This document shows positions 1 to 5,670 of a stretch of 8,689 nucleotides of DNA, in pieces. Every line of letters starts with the position of its first letter. The first letter of the stretch is position 1. The position numbers and the translations under genes were made by a program. The notes beneath the pieces are model-generated. The model was not told where the DNA came from and ran no database searches. It saw only the letters and a list, made by a program, of their open reading frames with translations. Origin of the DNA: JAXDJJ01 sp034665745 (GTDB lineage: Bacteria > Actinomycetota > CADDZG01 > WHSQ01); assembly GCA_034665745.1 (NCBI GenBank), contig JAXDJJ010000042.1, positions 1-8,689 of the forward strand. Direction: 5' to 3'.

Positions 1-862
1 CGCTCTCGTCGGCAAGTGGGCGAAAGACACGGGCCGCGATACCCGGCTGGTCGGGGACGGCTTTGATCGTCACCTTTGCTTCGGATGTGTCGTGGGCGAT
101 CCCAGAGATGATCGCTTGTTCCATGCGCTTGTCCTCCCGTCTCACCCAGGTGCCTTCCTCGTCCTCGAACGACGAGCGCACGTGGATGAGCACTCCGTAA
201 TTGCGAGCGTATTCGACGCTGCGCAACATCAACACTTTCGCACCGCTTGCAGATAACTCGAGCATCTCCTCGTACGAAACGGCGTGGAGCTTGCGCGCCC
301 CCGGCACGATCCGGGGATCGGCCGTGTAAACACCCTTCACATCGGTATAGATCTCGCATGCATCCGCGCCGAGCGCGGCGGCAAGTGCAACCGCTGTCGT
401 GTCAGACCCACCCCGGCCAAGGGTCGTTACATCGAAGTCGGTCGAAACGCCCTGGAATCCGGCGACGATCACGATCTTGTTGAGGTCGAGGGCCTCGAGC
501 ACCCGCTTGGCCCTCACGTCGACGATCCGGGCCTTGCCGTGGACCGTGTCGGTCACGATGCCCGCCTGAGAGCCCGTGAACGAGATCGCATCGCGGCCGA
601 GCTCGTTGATGGCCATCGAGAGCAAGGCCATCGAGATGCGCTCGCCCGAAGAAAGAAGCATGTCCAGCTCCCTGGCGTGGGGGGCCGGAGAGATCTCGGC
701 CGCCATCTCGACCAGGCGGTCGGTGTCATGGCCCATGGCGGAAACGACGACGCAGACCCGCTGGCCGGAGTCGGCTGCAGCGACCACACGCTGGGCCACT
801 CGCTGGATCAGGGCAGGGGTCTCTACCGAGGTACCGCCGTATTTCTGGACGATGAGGGCCAT
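1..862 (-). CDS. lysC: Aspartate kinase (aspartokinase), C-terminus cut by window edge
   Basis: Phosphorylates the beta-carboxyl of L-aspartate with ATP, the first committed step toward lysine, threonine, methionine and diaminopimelate. The 287 residues present hold the whole amino-acid-kinase domain: KYGGTS (7-12), SSGER (71-75), TGSQAG (96-101), TTLGRGGSDTT (146-156) and IYTDVKGVYTADPR (171-184). From about residue 248 the first ACT regulatory domain begins (SEAKVTIKAVPDQPG) and runs off the edge. The family is usually about 400-420 residues, so roughly 120-130 are missing. I chose the ATG at 862 because MALIVQKYGG matches the family N-terminus; an in-frame ATG at 871 would add MGG. A run of six G lies directly before the ATG, too close for an ideal Shine-Dalgarno, so translational coupling to the HD-GYP gene 22 bp upstream is possible. 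ACT domains in this family usually bind lysine and threonine as feedback inhibitors; the residues that decide this lie outside the window. Confidence 0.97.
   Translation of the reverse strand, partial: MALIVQKYGGTSVETPALIQRVAQRVVAAADSGQRVCVVVSAMGHDTDRLVEMAAEISPAPHARELDMLLSSGERISMALLSMAINELGRDAISFTGSQAGIVTDTVHGKARIVDVRAKRVLEALDLNKIVIVAGFQGVSTDFDVTTLGRGGSDTTAVALAAALGADACEIYTDVKGVYTADPRIVPGARKLHAVSYEEMLELSASGAKVLMLRSVEYARNYGVLIHVRSSFEDEEGTWVRREDKRMEQAIISGIAHDTSEAKVTIKAVPDQPGIAARVFRPLADES
122..138 (-). promoter_or_regulatory. Internal RBS and ATG for a possible aspartokinase beta subunit
   Basis: Inside the aspartokinase frame, GGGAGG (138-133) lies 8 nt before an in-frame ATG (124-122, codon 247). 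Translation from here would begin MEQAIISGIAH and yield only the ACT regulatory part. Corynebacterium and Bacillus aspartokinases are known alpha2-beta2 enzymes whose beta subunit starts internally at about this position (near codon 250 in C. glutamicum). The ribosome binding site is better placed than the one at the full-length start. The motif and spacing are seen directly; its use is inferred. Confidence 0.6.
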
Positions 863-884
863 GCCCCCCATTAGAACCGAGGAG

Positions 885-2387
885 CTAGTCGTCGCAGTGC
901 TTCTCGTGCCCCTCGCCCTTGGCCTTCTCATGGCCGTTGCCCTCACCGTTCGGGTGGTGCCCGGTGCACTCTTCCTCGGCATCGTCATCGTCATCGTCGG
1001 CCGGGGTCGGTTCGGGCTCGGGCTCGATAGTGGGCTCGGGTTGTGGGGTCGGCTCGACGGACGATTCCGGGTCGGGCTTGGGTTCGTGTGGCTTCACGAC
1101 CGGGTCCGGTTGGTGGGCGGGCCGGGGGCGGCTGATCGTGTCGGCCATGACGACGTCGCGGTCGGCCTGGTCGCGGGGCGCACCCGAATCCGCCACCAGC
1201 GTGCGCTGGGGCTTCGCGCGCGTGACCGTCTCTTTGCGATGTACCGCAACTCCGGCCCGAGCGGTGCTCGTCGCCGACTCTTGCTGCGCCACGACTACAG
1301 GTGGTGACGGAGCAAACGCACCAGGAGAAGGCATGAACGAACCGAGCGTCACGATCGCGCCCAGGGTCGCGGCTGCAGGCGCAAGGTGACCCGCACCCAC
1401 ACGCTTGAGCCACAGCGCGAGTCTGCGTCCAAGCGCGGCAGGTCCGGCGAGCAAGACGAGAGCGCCGGCAACGGGGAGCCGCACCGGCAACGCGTCGACG
1501 AACGAGTTGACGATCATCGGATCGAACTGGGTTCCGGCTTCAGCGCGCAACACGGAGACCGCGTGCTCTCGACCAGCGCTTACGCGATAGGGCCGCGTCG
1601 AGGTGATCGCGTCGTAGGCATCGGCAACGGCGATGATGCGCGCGAACAAGGGGATGTCCGTACCGGCGAGACCGTCTGGGTAGCCGCGTCCGTCCCACCG
1701 CTCGTGGTGATGACGAACGGTCGAGACGACATCCGCGCTGCCGACGCTCGAGACCATCCATGCACCGACGACGACGTGCTCTTCGATGATCTCGCGCTCT
1801 TGCTTCGTCAGACTCCCCGGCTTACGCAACACACGATCGGGAACGCGGATCTTGCCGACGTCGTGGAGGGCCGCGGCGAGTCGAAGCTCTTCGATCGCCT
1901 CGACCGAGAGACCCATCGCGGCTGCGGTCCTGTACGCGTGGCGCTCGACGCGTTGCGAGTGACCGCGCGTGTACGGATCCTTGGCTTCGAGAGCCTCGTT
2001 CAGATCCTCGAGCACGCTGAGCTGGTGCTCGGGACTGATCTTTACGGGTTGGGTCGGATGACCGGAACGGTCGAGACCTAGGAGCGCGGCCCCCTCATCC
2101 AGTCGATCGTCGGCGCGCTTGCGTTGGAGCCAACCCCAGATCAGGAGCTCGCCGAACGCGATGTCGGCAGACTCGGGCCGGGTCTTCCACAGGGCGACGC
2201 CGAGGGCAGTGGCGAGGACCGCGACGGCCATGCCCGCGAGAGCCAGGAAGATGAAGTTGGGGTCGGGTTCGAAGATGCGCAGCAACGCGATGACCGCGAG
2301 GAACGGAAGGCCGAGGACCCCGAGCGTCGCGAGGAGCGCGTGCGGGAGGTAGGGCCGGACGTTCACGTACCTGTGTCTTTCGCGCAT
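885..2387 (-). CDS. Membrane-anchored HD-GYP phosphohydrolase with Pro/Glu/His-rich tail
   Basis: Probable cyclic-di-GMP phosphodiesterase of the HD-GYP family. Numbering is from the ATG at 2387 (500 residues). Two hydrophobic helices lie at about 16-37 and 43-67, followed by a linker. The HD-GYP domain covers about 120-295: RGHSQRVE with H143, the HD pair LHDVGK (H175, D176), H204 in EEH, HHH at 226-228, GRGYPDG (GYP at 235-237) and VADAYDA with D256. A further hydrophobic stretch follows at about 334-353, then a 145-residue low-complexity tail: Pro/Glu-rich (about 426-462), an Asp/Glu run (464-473), then a Gly/His/Glu end with C474, H477, H478, H486, H494, H497 and C498. I chose the ATG at 2387 because GGAGGG sits 5 nt before it; an ATG at 2399 lacks such a site. 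The metal ligands look intact, so catalysis is likely, but the substrate is inferred from the family. It lies between recR and the aspartokinase gene, and neither neighbour suggests a pathway. Confidence 0.9.
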   Translation of the reverse strand: MRERHRYVNVRPYLPHALLATLGVLGLPFLAVIALLRIFEPDPNFIFLALAGMAVAVLATALGVALWKTRPESADIAFGELLIWGWLQRKRADDRLDEGAALLGLDRSGHPTQPVKISPEHQLSVLEDLNEALEAKDPYTRGHSQRVERHAYRTAAAMGLSVEAIEELRLAAALHDVGKIRVPDRVLRKPGSLTKQEREIIEEHVVVGAWMVSSVGSADVVSTVRHHHERWDGRGYPDGLAGTDIPLFARIIAVADAYDAITSTRPYRVSAGREHAVSVLRAEAGTQFDPMIVNSFVDALPVRLPVAGALVLLAGPAALGRRLALWLKRVGAGHLAPAAATLGAIVTLGSFMPSPGAFAPSPPVVVAQQESATSTARAGVAVHRKETVTRAKPQRTLVADSGAPRDQADRDVVMADTISRPRPAHQPDPVVKPHEPKPDPESSVEPTPQPEPTIEPEPEPTPADDDDDDAEEECTGHHPNGEGNGHEKAKGEGHEKHCDD

Positions 2388-2510
2388 TTCGCCCTCCATG
2401 CCCGATATGGCTACATAGAGTACCCAAACAGTCGCTTACCGTGAGATTCGCTCGCCGGGGCCCGGCTCCTGCTGCTTGCCCTGCTCGAAAGTGCCCCAAA
2501 CGCCTGGGAG
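2388..2510 (-). other. Intergenic region between recR and the HD-GYP gene
   Basis: This 123-bp gap lies between the recR stop and the HD-GYP start. It contains a GC-rich palindrome (2454-2466, GCCGGGGCCCGGC on the plus strand) with no following T-run, so it is at best a weak or Rho-dependent terminator. On the minus strand GTTTGGG occurs twice (2501-2495 and 2429-2423). AT-richer DNA at about 2405-2425 could carry a promoter, but no convincing -35/-10 pair is visible. I could not fit it to a known cyclic-di-GMP riboswitch. Confidence 0.4.
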
Positions 2511-3125
2511 TTAGCCGGTGATGGGGCGGCGGCCTTCTAGGGCTCGGCCGAGGGTTACCTCGTCGGCGTATTCGAGGTCCCCGCCTACCGGGAGGCCGCT
2601 GGCGAGGCGGGTGATCACGACCCCCAGCGGGGCGATGAGGCGGGCGAGGTACATGGCGGTGGCTCCGCCTTCGGTGTTGGGGTTCGTTGCCACGATGACT
2701 TCCTTCACCCCGATGTTTCCCTCCGAGTCGGGGCGGAGCCGTTCGATGAGCTCGGTGACCCGGAGGTCGTCGGGGCCGATGCCGTCGATCGGCGAGATCG
2801 CGCCTTGCAGCACGTGGTACCTGCCGTTGTACTCGCGCGTGCGTTCGATCGCCACGATGTCGGGTGGGTCTTGCACGACACAGATCATGGTGTCGTCGCG
2901 GCGGGTGTCGCGGCAGTACTGACAGAGCTCTTGGTCCGAGACGTTGAAGCAGATCTCGCAGAGCCGGACCTTCTCTTTCACCTCTCTGATCACGTCGGCG
3001 AGCCGCGTGGCGTCCGCTGCAGGCGACTGCAAGAGATGGAAAGCCACGCGTTGGGCGCTCTTCGGACCGATCCCGGGCAAGCGTGAAAGCTCGTCGATCA
3101 GGTCCTGTATCGGGCCTGCGTACAA
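2511..3125 (-). CDS. recR: Recombination mediator protein RecR
   Basis: RecR works with RecO (and RecF) to load RecA onto SSB-coated single-stranded DNA during gap repair and replication restart; it forms a ring-shaped clamp. The 204 residues are near the family norm of about 200. A helix-hairpin-helix lies at about 12-31 (LSRLPGIGPKSAQR). A four-cysteine zinc module follows (C56, C59, C68, C71), then a Toprim domain from about 79 (ICVVQDPPDIVAIERT) through TNPNTEGGATAMY (148-159). The C-terminal GGDLEYADEVTLGRAL lies at 181-196. The start is TTG: the protein opens MYAGPIQDLIDELSRLPGIG, as RecR proteins do, and no other start fits. No strong Shine-Dalgarno is visible, and the TTG lies 11 nt after the ebfC stop, so translation is probably coupled. 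The order dnaX, ebfC, recR is widely conserved. Confidence 0.98.
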   Translation of the reverse strand: MYAGPIQDLIDELSRLPGIGPKSAQRVAFHLLQSPAADATRLADVIREVKEKVRLCEICFNVSDQELCQYCRDTRRDDTMICVVQDPPDIVAIERTREYNGRYHVLQGAISPIDGIGPDDLRVTELIERLRPDSEGNIGVKEVIVATNPNTEGGATAMYLARLIAPLGVVITRLASGLPVGGDLEYADEVTLGRALEGRRPITG

Positions 3126-3136
3126 ATCAGATCAGC

Positions 3137-3466
3137 TCAACCCATGCCGGGCAGACCGAGGCCGCCCATGCCGCCGGCCAGTGGACCCATCGCTTCGGCT
3201 TGCGCCTCGCGCGACTTGTCCAGGGCATCGTTGACCGCGGCTGTGACGGTGTCGCCGATCATCTCGATGTCGTCTTCGTCGAAGTCGGACAACATCTCTG
3301 GATCGATCGTGACGCTCAGCACCTTCTGGTCACCGGAGACAACAACCTTGACGGCTCCGCCGCCCGCCGAACCTTCGAACTGCAGCTCCGCAAGCTCGGC
3401 CTGGGCTTTCTGCATCTCCATGGCCATCTTCTGTGCTTCCTTCATCATGCGTTGCATGTCTTTCAT
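3137..3466 (-). CDS. ebfC: YbaB/EbfC family nucleoid-associated DNA-binding protein
   Basis: Small dimeric DNA-binding protein of the YbaB/EbfC family, thought to act in nucleoid organisation or gene regulation; its exact role is unsettled. It has 109 residues, the usual size. A Met- and Gln-rich N-terminal helix (1-30, MKDMQRMMKEAQKMAMEMQK) precedes a beta-hairpin region (about 31-56, FEGSAGGGAVKVVVSG) and a second helix (about 65-93, FDEDDIEMIGDTVTAAVNDAL). It ends in a short Gly/Pro/Met tail. Its ATG overlaps the dnaX TGA in an ATGA junction, and GAGGAG lies 11 nt upstream within dnaX. It sits between dnaX and recR, as in most bacteria. Confidence 0.96.
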   Translation of the reverse strand: MKDMQRMMKEAQKMAMEMQKAQAELAELQFEGSAGGGAVKVVVSGDQKVLSVTIDPEMLSDFDEDDIEMIGDTVTAAVNDALDKSREAQAEAMGPLAGGMGGLGLPGMG

Positions 3467-5151
3467 GAATTCGTCTTCTCCTCGACGACCTCTGCACCGA
3501 GACCCTTACGCACGAGCTCGATCGGATCATCTTGTACCGGGGTCGAATCGACCGTTGCCTCGCTGATGTCTGGGAGGTCATCCTTCAACGGTTCTGGCGA
3601 CGACATGCCGCGCGCGGTGAACACGAGGTCGGGGCGAACCCCAAGAGCCGCGTGCAATGCGTCTGACAACTTCGAGCGATTCGCCGCTTCGGCCATCTCG
3701 TCTGCATGGAAGCCGGACTGAACCTCGACCTCGAGCTTCCCGTCGGTGAACGACAAGGGCCGTGACGGACTCAGCATCGCCGCAACGCGCCGCGACATCT
3801 TCTTCACTTCCTCGAGAGCAACCGCCCACGACTCTTTGATGTCGCCCAGTCCAACTTGAGCCGGTATCGCGGCCGGGGTTGCCGGTGCCGAGGGGGCCGG
3901 CTCGGCGGGGGGCGCCTGGTGCTGAGGGACGGCGCGCGGCGGCGGGGCCTTCTTGGGGGCTGCCTTCGGTGCCGGCGTCTCAACGATCTCGGGGGGCGGG
4001 CCTTCGATGCCTATGCGGCGTTCTAGGCGCTCGATCCGGCCCAGGAGGCCCCCTGCGGTCGGGTCGGTCTCGGGGGCCGCAGCCCTCACGAGGGCGACCT
4101 CTAGGAGCAGGCGGTGGTTGGGGGCATTGCGCATCTCGGTGATGGCCTTGCCGAGCAGATCCATCAAGCGGACGAGGGCCTCGGGGGTGAAGCGCTGGGC
4201 CTGGAGCGAGAGGGCAGCACGGTCGCTCGCGCTCACGTCCCGGAGGGACCCGGCGTCGGGCGCCGTGGCGACCAGGAGTAATGCCCGGGCGTGTTCCATC
4301 GCGGTGAACGCCAGCTGCCTTGGGTCGGAGCCCTGCGCAACCAGGGAATGGAGTCTCGTGAAGACGGAACCCACATCGCGATCGGCAACCGCATCGAAGA
4401 CCTCGACCAGGGCGTCGTCATCACGATCGCCAAGCAGTTTCTCGGCATCATCGACGGTGACCTGGTCGTCGAGGCTCGATAGCTGGTCCAGCGCCGACAA
4501 CGCATCCCGGGCGCTGCCCTCGGCGTGGCGCGCGATCACCGTGAGTGCGTCCGGATCGATCTTGATCTTCTCGCGTTTGGCGATGTCGGCGAGGTGGGCC
4601 TCGAGGGCTTCGACCGTGATCCTGCGGAAGTCGAAGCGCTGAGTGCGGGAGACGATGGTTGAGAGAACCTTGTGGGGGTCCGTCGTTGCGAGAACGAATA
4701 CAACGTGGCTAGGTGGTTCCTCCAAGGTCTTCAACAGCGCGTTGAACGACTGGGTCGTCAGCATGTGGACCTCGTCGATGACGTAGACCTTCTTCTTGCC
4801 GCCTGCCGTCGCGAGGTTGACGCCGGAGAGGATCTCTCTCGTTTCGTCGACACCAGAGTGAGATGCGGCGTCGAGCTCGAAGACGTCCAAGGATGAGCCA
4901 TCGGTGATCGCAACACACGAGTCGCACACACCGCATGGCTCGGGGGTCGGACCGTTCACACAGTTAAGGGCCTTGGCGAGGATGCGAGCGGTACTGGTCT
5001 TGCCTGTCCCGCGCGGCCCAGTGAACAGATAAGCGTGCGCGACCTTGTCCTCGGCGAGGGCGTTCTTCAGGGTCCGGGACACGTGTTCCTGCCCGATGAG
5101 TTCGTCGAACGTCTGCGACCGGTACTTCCGATAAAGAGAGATGTAAGCCAT
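3463..5151 (-). CDS. dnaX: DNA polymerase III subunit gamma/tau
   Basis: ATPase subunit of the clamp loader, which opens the sliding clamp onto primed DNA. The 562 residues carry the AAA+ core: Walker A GPRGTGKT (45-52), zinc cysteines C64, C73, C76 and C79, Walker B VIDEVH (124-129), sensor 1 LATTDP (154-159), SRTQRF with the presumed arginine finger (168-173) and sensor 2 GSARDAL (212-218). Domain III follows to about 365. A Pro/Ala/Lys-rich linker spans about 385-432, then a tau-like C-terminal domain (about 438-515) and an acidic end. The start MAYISLYRKYRSQTFDELIGQ is typical of the family. No Shine-Dalgarno precedes the ATG, but a promoter-like TACACT ends 8 nt before it, so the mRNA may be leaderless. 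I see no A-rich slippery site for a frameshifted gamma form. Confidence 0.98.
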   Translation of the reverse strand: MAYISLYRKYRSQTFDELIGQEHVSRTLKNALAEDKVAHAYLFTGPRGTGKTSTARILAKALNCVNGPTPEPCGVCDSCVAITDGSSLDVFELDAASHSGVDETREILSGVNLATAGGKKKVYVIDEVHMLTTQSFNALLKTLEEPPSHVVFVLATTDPHKVLSTIVSRTQRFDFRRITVEALEAHLADIAKREKIKIDPDALTVIARHAEGSARDALSALDQLSSLDDQVTVDDAEKLLGDRDDDALVEVFDAVADRDVGSVFTRLHSLVAQGSDPRQLAFTAMEHARALLLVATAPDAGSLRDVSASDRAALSLQAQRFTPEALVRLMDLLGKAITEMRNAPNHRLLLEVALVRAAAPETDPTAGGLLGRIERLERRIGIEGPPPEIVETPAPKAAPKKAPPPRAVPQHQAPPAEPAPSAPATPAAIPAQVGLGDIKESWAVALEEVKKMSRRVAAMLSPSRPLSFTDGKLEVEVQSGFHADEMAEAANRSKLSDALHAALGVRPDLVFTARGMSSPEPLKDDLPDISEATVDSTPVQDDPIELVRKGLGAEVVEEKTNS

Positions 5152-5159
5152 TTCGGGTC

Positions 5160-5165
5160 AGTGTA
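5160..5165 (-). promoter_or_regulatory. Candidate -10 element of a dnaX promoter
   Basis: TACACT on the minus strand fits the TANNNT pattern of a housekeeping -10 box. Eight nucleotides separate it from the dnaX ATG, which places the transcription start at or within a few bases of the start codon. The -35 position shows only a poor match (TTTCCT with a 16-nt spacer), which is common in actinobacteria. It lies downstream of the SRP RNA end, so dnaX could be transcribed separately from the SRP RNA. Confidence 0.45.
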
Positions 5166-5207
5166 GTTGCGCGCTGTGTCGAGGAAAGCTCATCTGCGGA
5201 ACTCGCG

Positions 5208-5221
5208 AAAAATGGCCGTGC
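5208..5221 (-). terminator. Probable 3' end and terminator of the SRP RNA
   Basis: On the minus strand GCACGGCC (5221-5214) is followed by A and five T. GCACGGCC is the 3' strand of the SRP RNA terminal helix. Local alternative hairpins, such as UGGC with GCCA, are weak. The T-run supports an RNA end here, but the strength of termination cannot be judged from sequence alone. Confidence 0.45.
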
Positions 5222-5484
5222 AGCCCGTGCTTGACCTGCCAACGATCGTCGCTATCCCCGGCAGCCGGCTCCGGCCGGGCGACCCCACGGCACTCCCGGG
5301 TGACCGCTTACGGCTGCTCCCTTCCGGGCCTGACCGGGTTCACGGCTCCGGGTCGCGTAGGACCCGACCATCAACGCTGCACACCGGGGGCTGCCCGGTC
5401 ATCAACAGGCCGCACACGAGCGATCAGCCCGGCATACGGGGGTTTCCGGTTCAGAGGACCCCGAGCCCTCCACCTAGCACGGCC
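5214..5484 (-). ncRNA. ffs: Large signal recognition particle RNA (with Alu domain)
   Basis: RNA scaffold of the signal recognition particle, which binds Ffh (SRP54) and targets nascent membrane proteins. The conserved SRP54-binding hairpin is at 5335-5312 (GGTCAGGCCCGGAAGG, then GAGCAGCC) with its GGAA tetraloop. Flanking helices pair GCGACCC (5356-5350) with GGGTCGC (5285-5279), and GGCAGCC (5395-5389) with GGCTGCC (5266-5260). The 5' part is Alu-like: GTGCTAGGTGGAGG, then helix 3 GAGG/CCTC (5470-5467/5457-5454) and helix 4 CCGG/CCGG (5449-5446/5432-5429). Loop 3 GGGGT (5462-5458) can pair with loop 4 ACCCC (5443-5439), the tertiary contact expected of an Alu fold. The ends pair perfectly over 8 bp, GGCCGTGC with GCACGGCC, giving 271 nt, close to the size I recall for B. 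subtilis scRNA. It starts 14 nt after tRNA-Ser, so the two are probably processed from one transcript. The SRP identity is very secure; exact ends are inferred from pairing. Confidence 0.92.
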
Positions 5485-5498
5485 GCGGCGAGGATAAG

Positions 5499-5583
5499 CG
5501 GAGACGAAGGGATTTGAACCCTTGGATCCTTGCAGATCACACGATTTCCAGTCGTGCCGTTTCGGCCGCTCACGCACGTCTCC
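5499..5583 (-). tRNA. tRNA-Ser (anticodon GGA)
   Basis: A complete class II tRNA cloverleaf of 85 nt including discriminator G. The acceptor stem is GGAGACG (5583-5577) with CGTCTCC (5506-5500). The anticodon stem is CACGA/TCGTG with loop CTGGAAA, giving anticodon GGA at 5549-5547, which reads UCC and UCU serine codons. A long variable arm (GATC, loop TGCAAG, GATC) is typical of serine. The T-arm is AAGGG TTCAAAT CCCTT. The CCA end is not encoded, so a CCA-adding enzyme is needed. Confidence 0.98.
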
Positions 5584-5590
5584 GTCGGGG

Positions 5591-5596
5591 ATTCTA
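5591..5596 (-). promoter_or_regulatory. Candidate -10 element for the tRNA-Ser / SRP RNA transcript
   Basis: TAGAAT on the minus strand ends 7 nt before the mature tRNA 5' end, one mismatch from TATAAT. This would start transcription within a base or two of the tRNA. No clear -35 box is seen at the right distance. It lies just beyond the terminator-like inverted repeat of the preceding operon, a sensible place for a new promoter. Confidence 0.35.
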
Positions 5597-5644
5597 AGAG
5601 GGGGTGGGCCGAACCCTTGATGGGTGCATCTCCATCCCTGTGAA

Positions 5645-5670
5645 ATTGTTCGACACTTACGTCGAACAAT
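5645..5670 (-). terminator. Perfect 10-bp inverted repeat at the end of the DUF4153/4173 gene
   Basis: ATTGTTCGAC (5645-5654) and its exact reverse complement GTCGAACAAT (5661-5670) flank a 6-nt loop. The TAA stop of the membrane protein gene (5659-5657) lies in the loop, so the upstream arm encodes the last residues. On the minus strand the arm is followed by TTCAC, so there is only a short T-run. The likely role is terminating the kinase operon ahead of the tRNA promoter. A protein operator is possible but less likely given the position. Confidence 0.6.

Noticed and set aside
284..1413. Long open frames on the plus strand (for example 284-874 and 576-1307) and in other minus frames.
   Set aside because: They are shadows of the aspartokinase and HD-GYP genes in high-GC DNA: Arg/Gly/Ala-rich composition, no recognisable domain and no ribosome binding site.
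2388..2399. HD-GYP start at the ATG at 2399.
   Set aside because: No Shine-Dalgarno precedes it; its own bases form the GGAGGG site that serves the ATG at 2387.
2400..2510. Class I cyclic-di-GMP riboswitch before the HD-GYP gene.
   Set aside because: A GGGCAAGC stretch looks suggestive, but the second conserved half and the GAAA tetraloop-receptor arrangement are not found.
3900..4000. Programmed frameshift site in dnaX that would yield a short gamma form.
   Set aside because: The Pro/Ala/Lys linker contains C-runs and AAGAAG but no A-rich slippery heptamer, and I see no convincing stimulatory hairpin.
5645..5670. SOS box (LexA site) in the TTCGAC/GTCGAA repeat.
   Set aside because: The actinobacterial SOS box is TCGAAC, four bases, GTTCGA. 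Here the half-sites are in the opposite order with a longer centre, and the site lies at a gene end.
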